Below are positions 63,702 through 64,000 of a stretch of DNA of 64,000 nt, one piece after another. A model generated the notes under the pieces. That model saw only the letters and a program-made list of their open reading frames with translations, searched no databases and was not told the DNA's origin. The stretch comes from Dehalobacter sp. DCA (GTDB lineage: Bacteria; Bacillota; Desulfitobacteriia; Desulfitobacteriales; Syntrophobotulaceae). Numbering within the stretch: position 1 is the first letter of the stretch; each line of letters starts with the position of its first letter. Made by a program: the position numbers and the translations under genes. Location of the stretch: contig NC_018866.1 in the NCBI RefSeq assembly GCF_000305775.1, positions 1 through 64,000 of the forward strand, written 5' to 3'.

Positions 63702-64000
63702 TTCAAGCTGCTTGATGGCGTAGCGTTCACCGCGTTCCTCCTTGAGTTCCTGGATACCGTTGGTAATCTCCTCAATTTGCTCCTGCAGCTGCCGCTTTTG
63801 GCGCTCAGCGGAAATGGGAATTTTCTCAAACTGACTGTGGCCGATAATTACCGCGTCGTAGTCGCCAGTAGCGATTCTCGCACAGAATTTCTTACGGTTT
63901 TTGGTTTCAAAGTCTTTTTTCGTCGCCACAAGGATATTGGCTGATGGGTAGAGCTGCAAAAATTCCCCGGCCCACTGCTCGGTCAGGTGGTTGGGAACGA
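63568..64000 (-). pseudogene. ICE giant helicase, upstream part (runs off window)
   Basis: Continuation of the split helicase, open to the window edge (VPNHLTEQWAGEFLQLYPSA is read at the start). Includes TKKDFETKNRKKFCARIATG, YDAVIIGHSQFEKIP and a helical linker, then the duplicated segment. Beyond 63567 the frame runs into the IS and stops at 63498 (LTLEDKRRKIAESLDAQEIQ). The N-terminal part, often with a methylase-like domain, lies outside. Confidence 0.85.

Larger units (their letters stand above)
12966..64000. mobile_element. Inferred integrative conjugative element (right end outside window)
   Basis: Inference from gene order. An integrase, excisionase-like protein and regulator abut the 3' end of tRNA-Ser(CGA), and from 43 kb to the window end lies a Tn1549/Tn916-like mobilisation and type IV secretion module, mostly on the same - strand, as in that family where int/xis close the element. 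The stretch between carries cargo: salt tolerance, a radical SAM peptide operon, a defence-like trio and a Tad pilus. The other attachment site is not visible, so the boundary and the claim that it is one element (not two, or an element beside native genes) are unproven. The integrase frameshift and the IS in the helicase suggest it is immobile now. Confidence 0.55.

Overview
The window reads as the replication-origin region of a Gram-positive, anaerobic Clostridia chromosome (gene order and protein style resemble Peptococcaceae/Desulfitobacteriaceae; the genus is a guess), followed by a very large accessory region. Bases 1-12,572 are ordinary core genome on the + strand: dnaA, an oriC-like gap with a consensus DnaA box, dnaN, recF, remB (DUF370), gyrB, gyrA, pdxS, pdxT, serS, tRNA-Ser(UGA), tRNA-Arg(CCU) and tadA. 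Between and after these tRNAs are unusual tRNA-derived repeats.

At tRNA-Ser(CGA) (12,872-12,965) the core order breaks. A tyrosine integrase (now frameshifted), an excisionase-like protein and a sigma-region-4-like regulator sit directly at the tRNA 3' end and point towards it. From there to the window end nearly everything is on the - strand, and the far end (43-64 kb) is a Tn1549/Tn916-like conjugation module: NlpC/P60 hydrolase, VirB4, PrgI, VirB6, VirB2-like, VirD4, ArdC-like, PcfB, relaxase, MobC, a palindrome-rich oriT candidate, TOPRIM primase and a giant helicase. I infer one integrative conjugative element (ICE) from about 12,966 to beyond 64,000. It looks crippled: the integrase is frameshifted and the helicase is split by an IS1634-like element that left a 134-135 bp target duplication.

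Between integrase and conjugation module lie cargo blocks: (i) salt/osmotic tolerance (KtrAB potassium uptake, an ArsB/NhaD-type permease, NhaB antiporter, ablAB for N-acetyl-beta-lysine); (ii) a seven-gene operon with two radical SAM proteins, a U32/UbiUV-like protein, a lipoprotein and a secreted protein built from about twenty aromatic-x-Asn/Asp triplets, a strong candidate for an undescribed cyclophane-type modified peptide system; (iii) a + strand trio of an XRE regulator, a SIR2-like protein and an FtsZ/tubulin-fold protein lacking the GTP loop, probably a defence module; (iv) a complete Gram-positive Tad pilus operon led by an EAL phosphodiesterase and containing two tiny pilin-like proteins.

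Two class I cyclic-di-GMP riboswitches (GEMM) are recognisable: one at the head of the multi-terminator leader before the sigma/xis/int module (16,090-16,169), the other, with its own terminator, in front of nhaB (22,561-22,700). With the EAL enzyme in the Tad operon, the region appears wired to c-di-GMP, possibly linking element mobility, salt adaptation and surface attachment.
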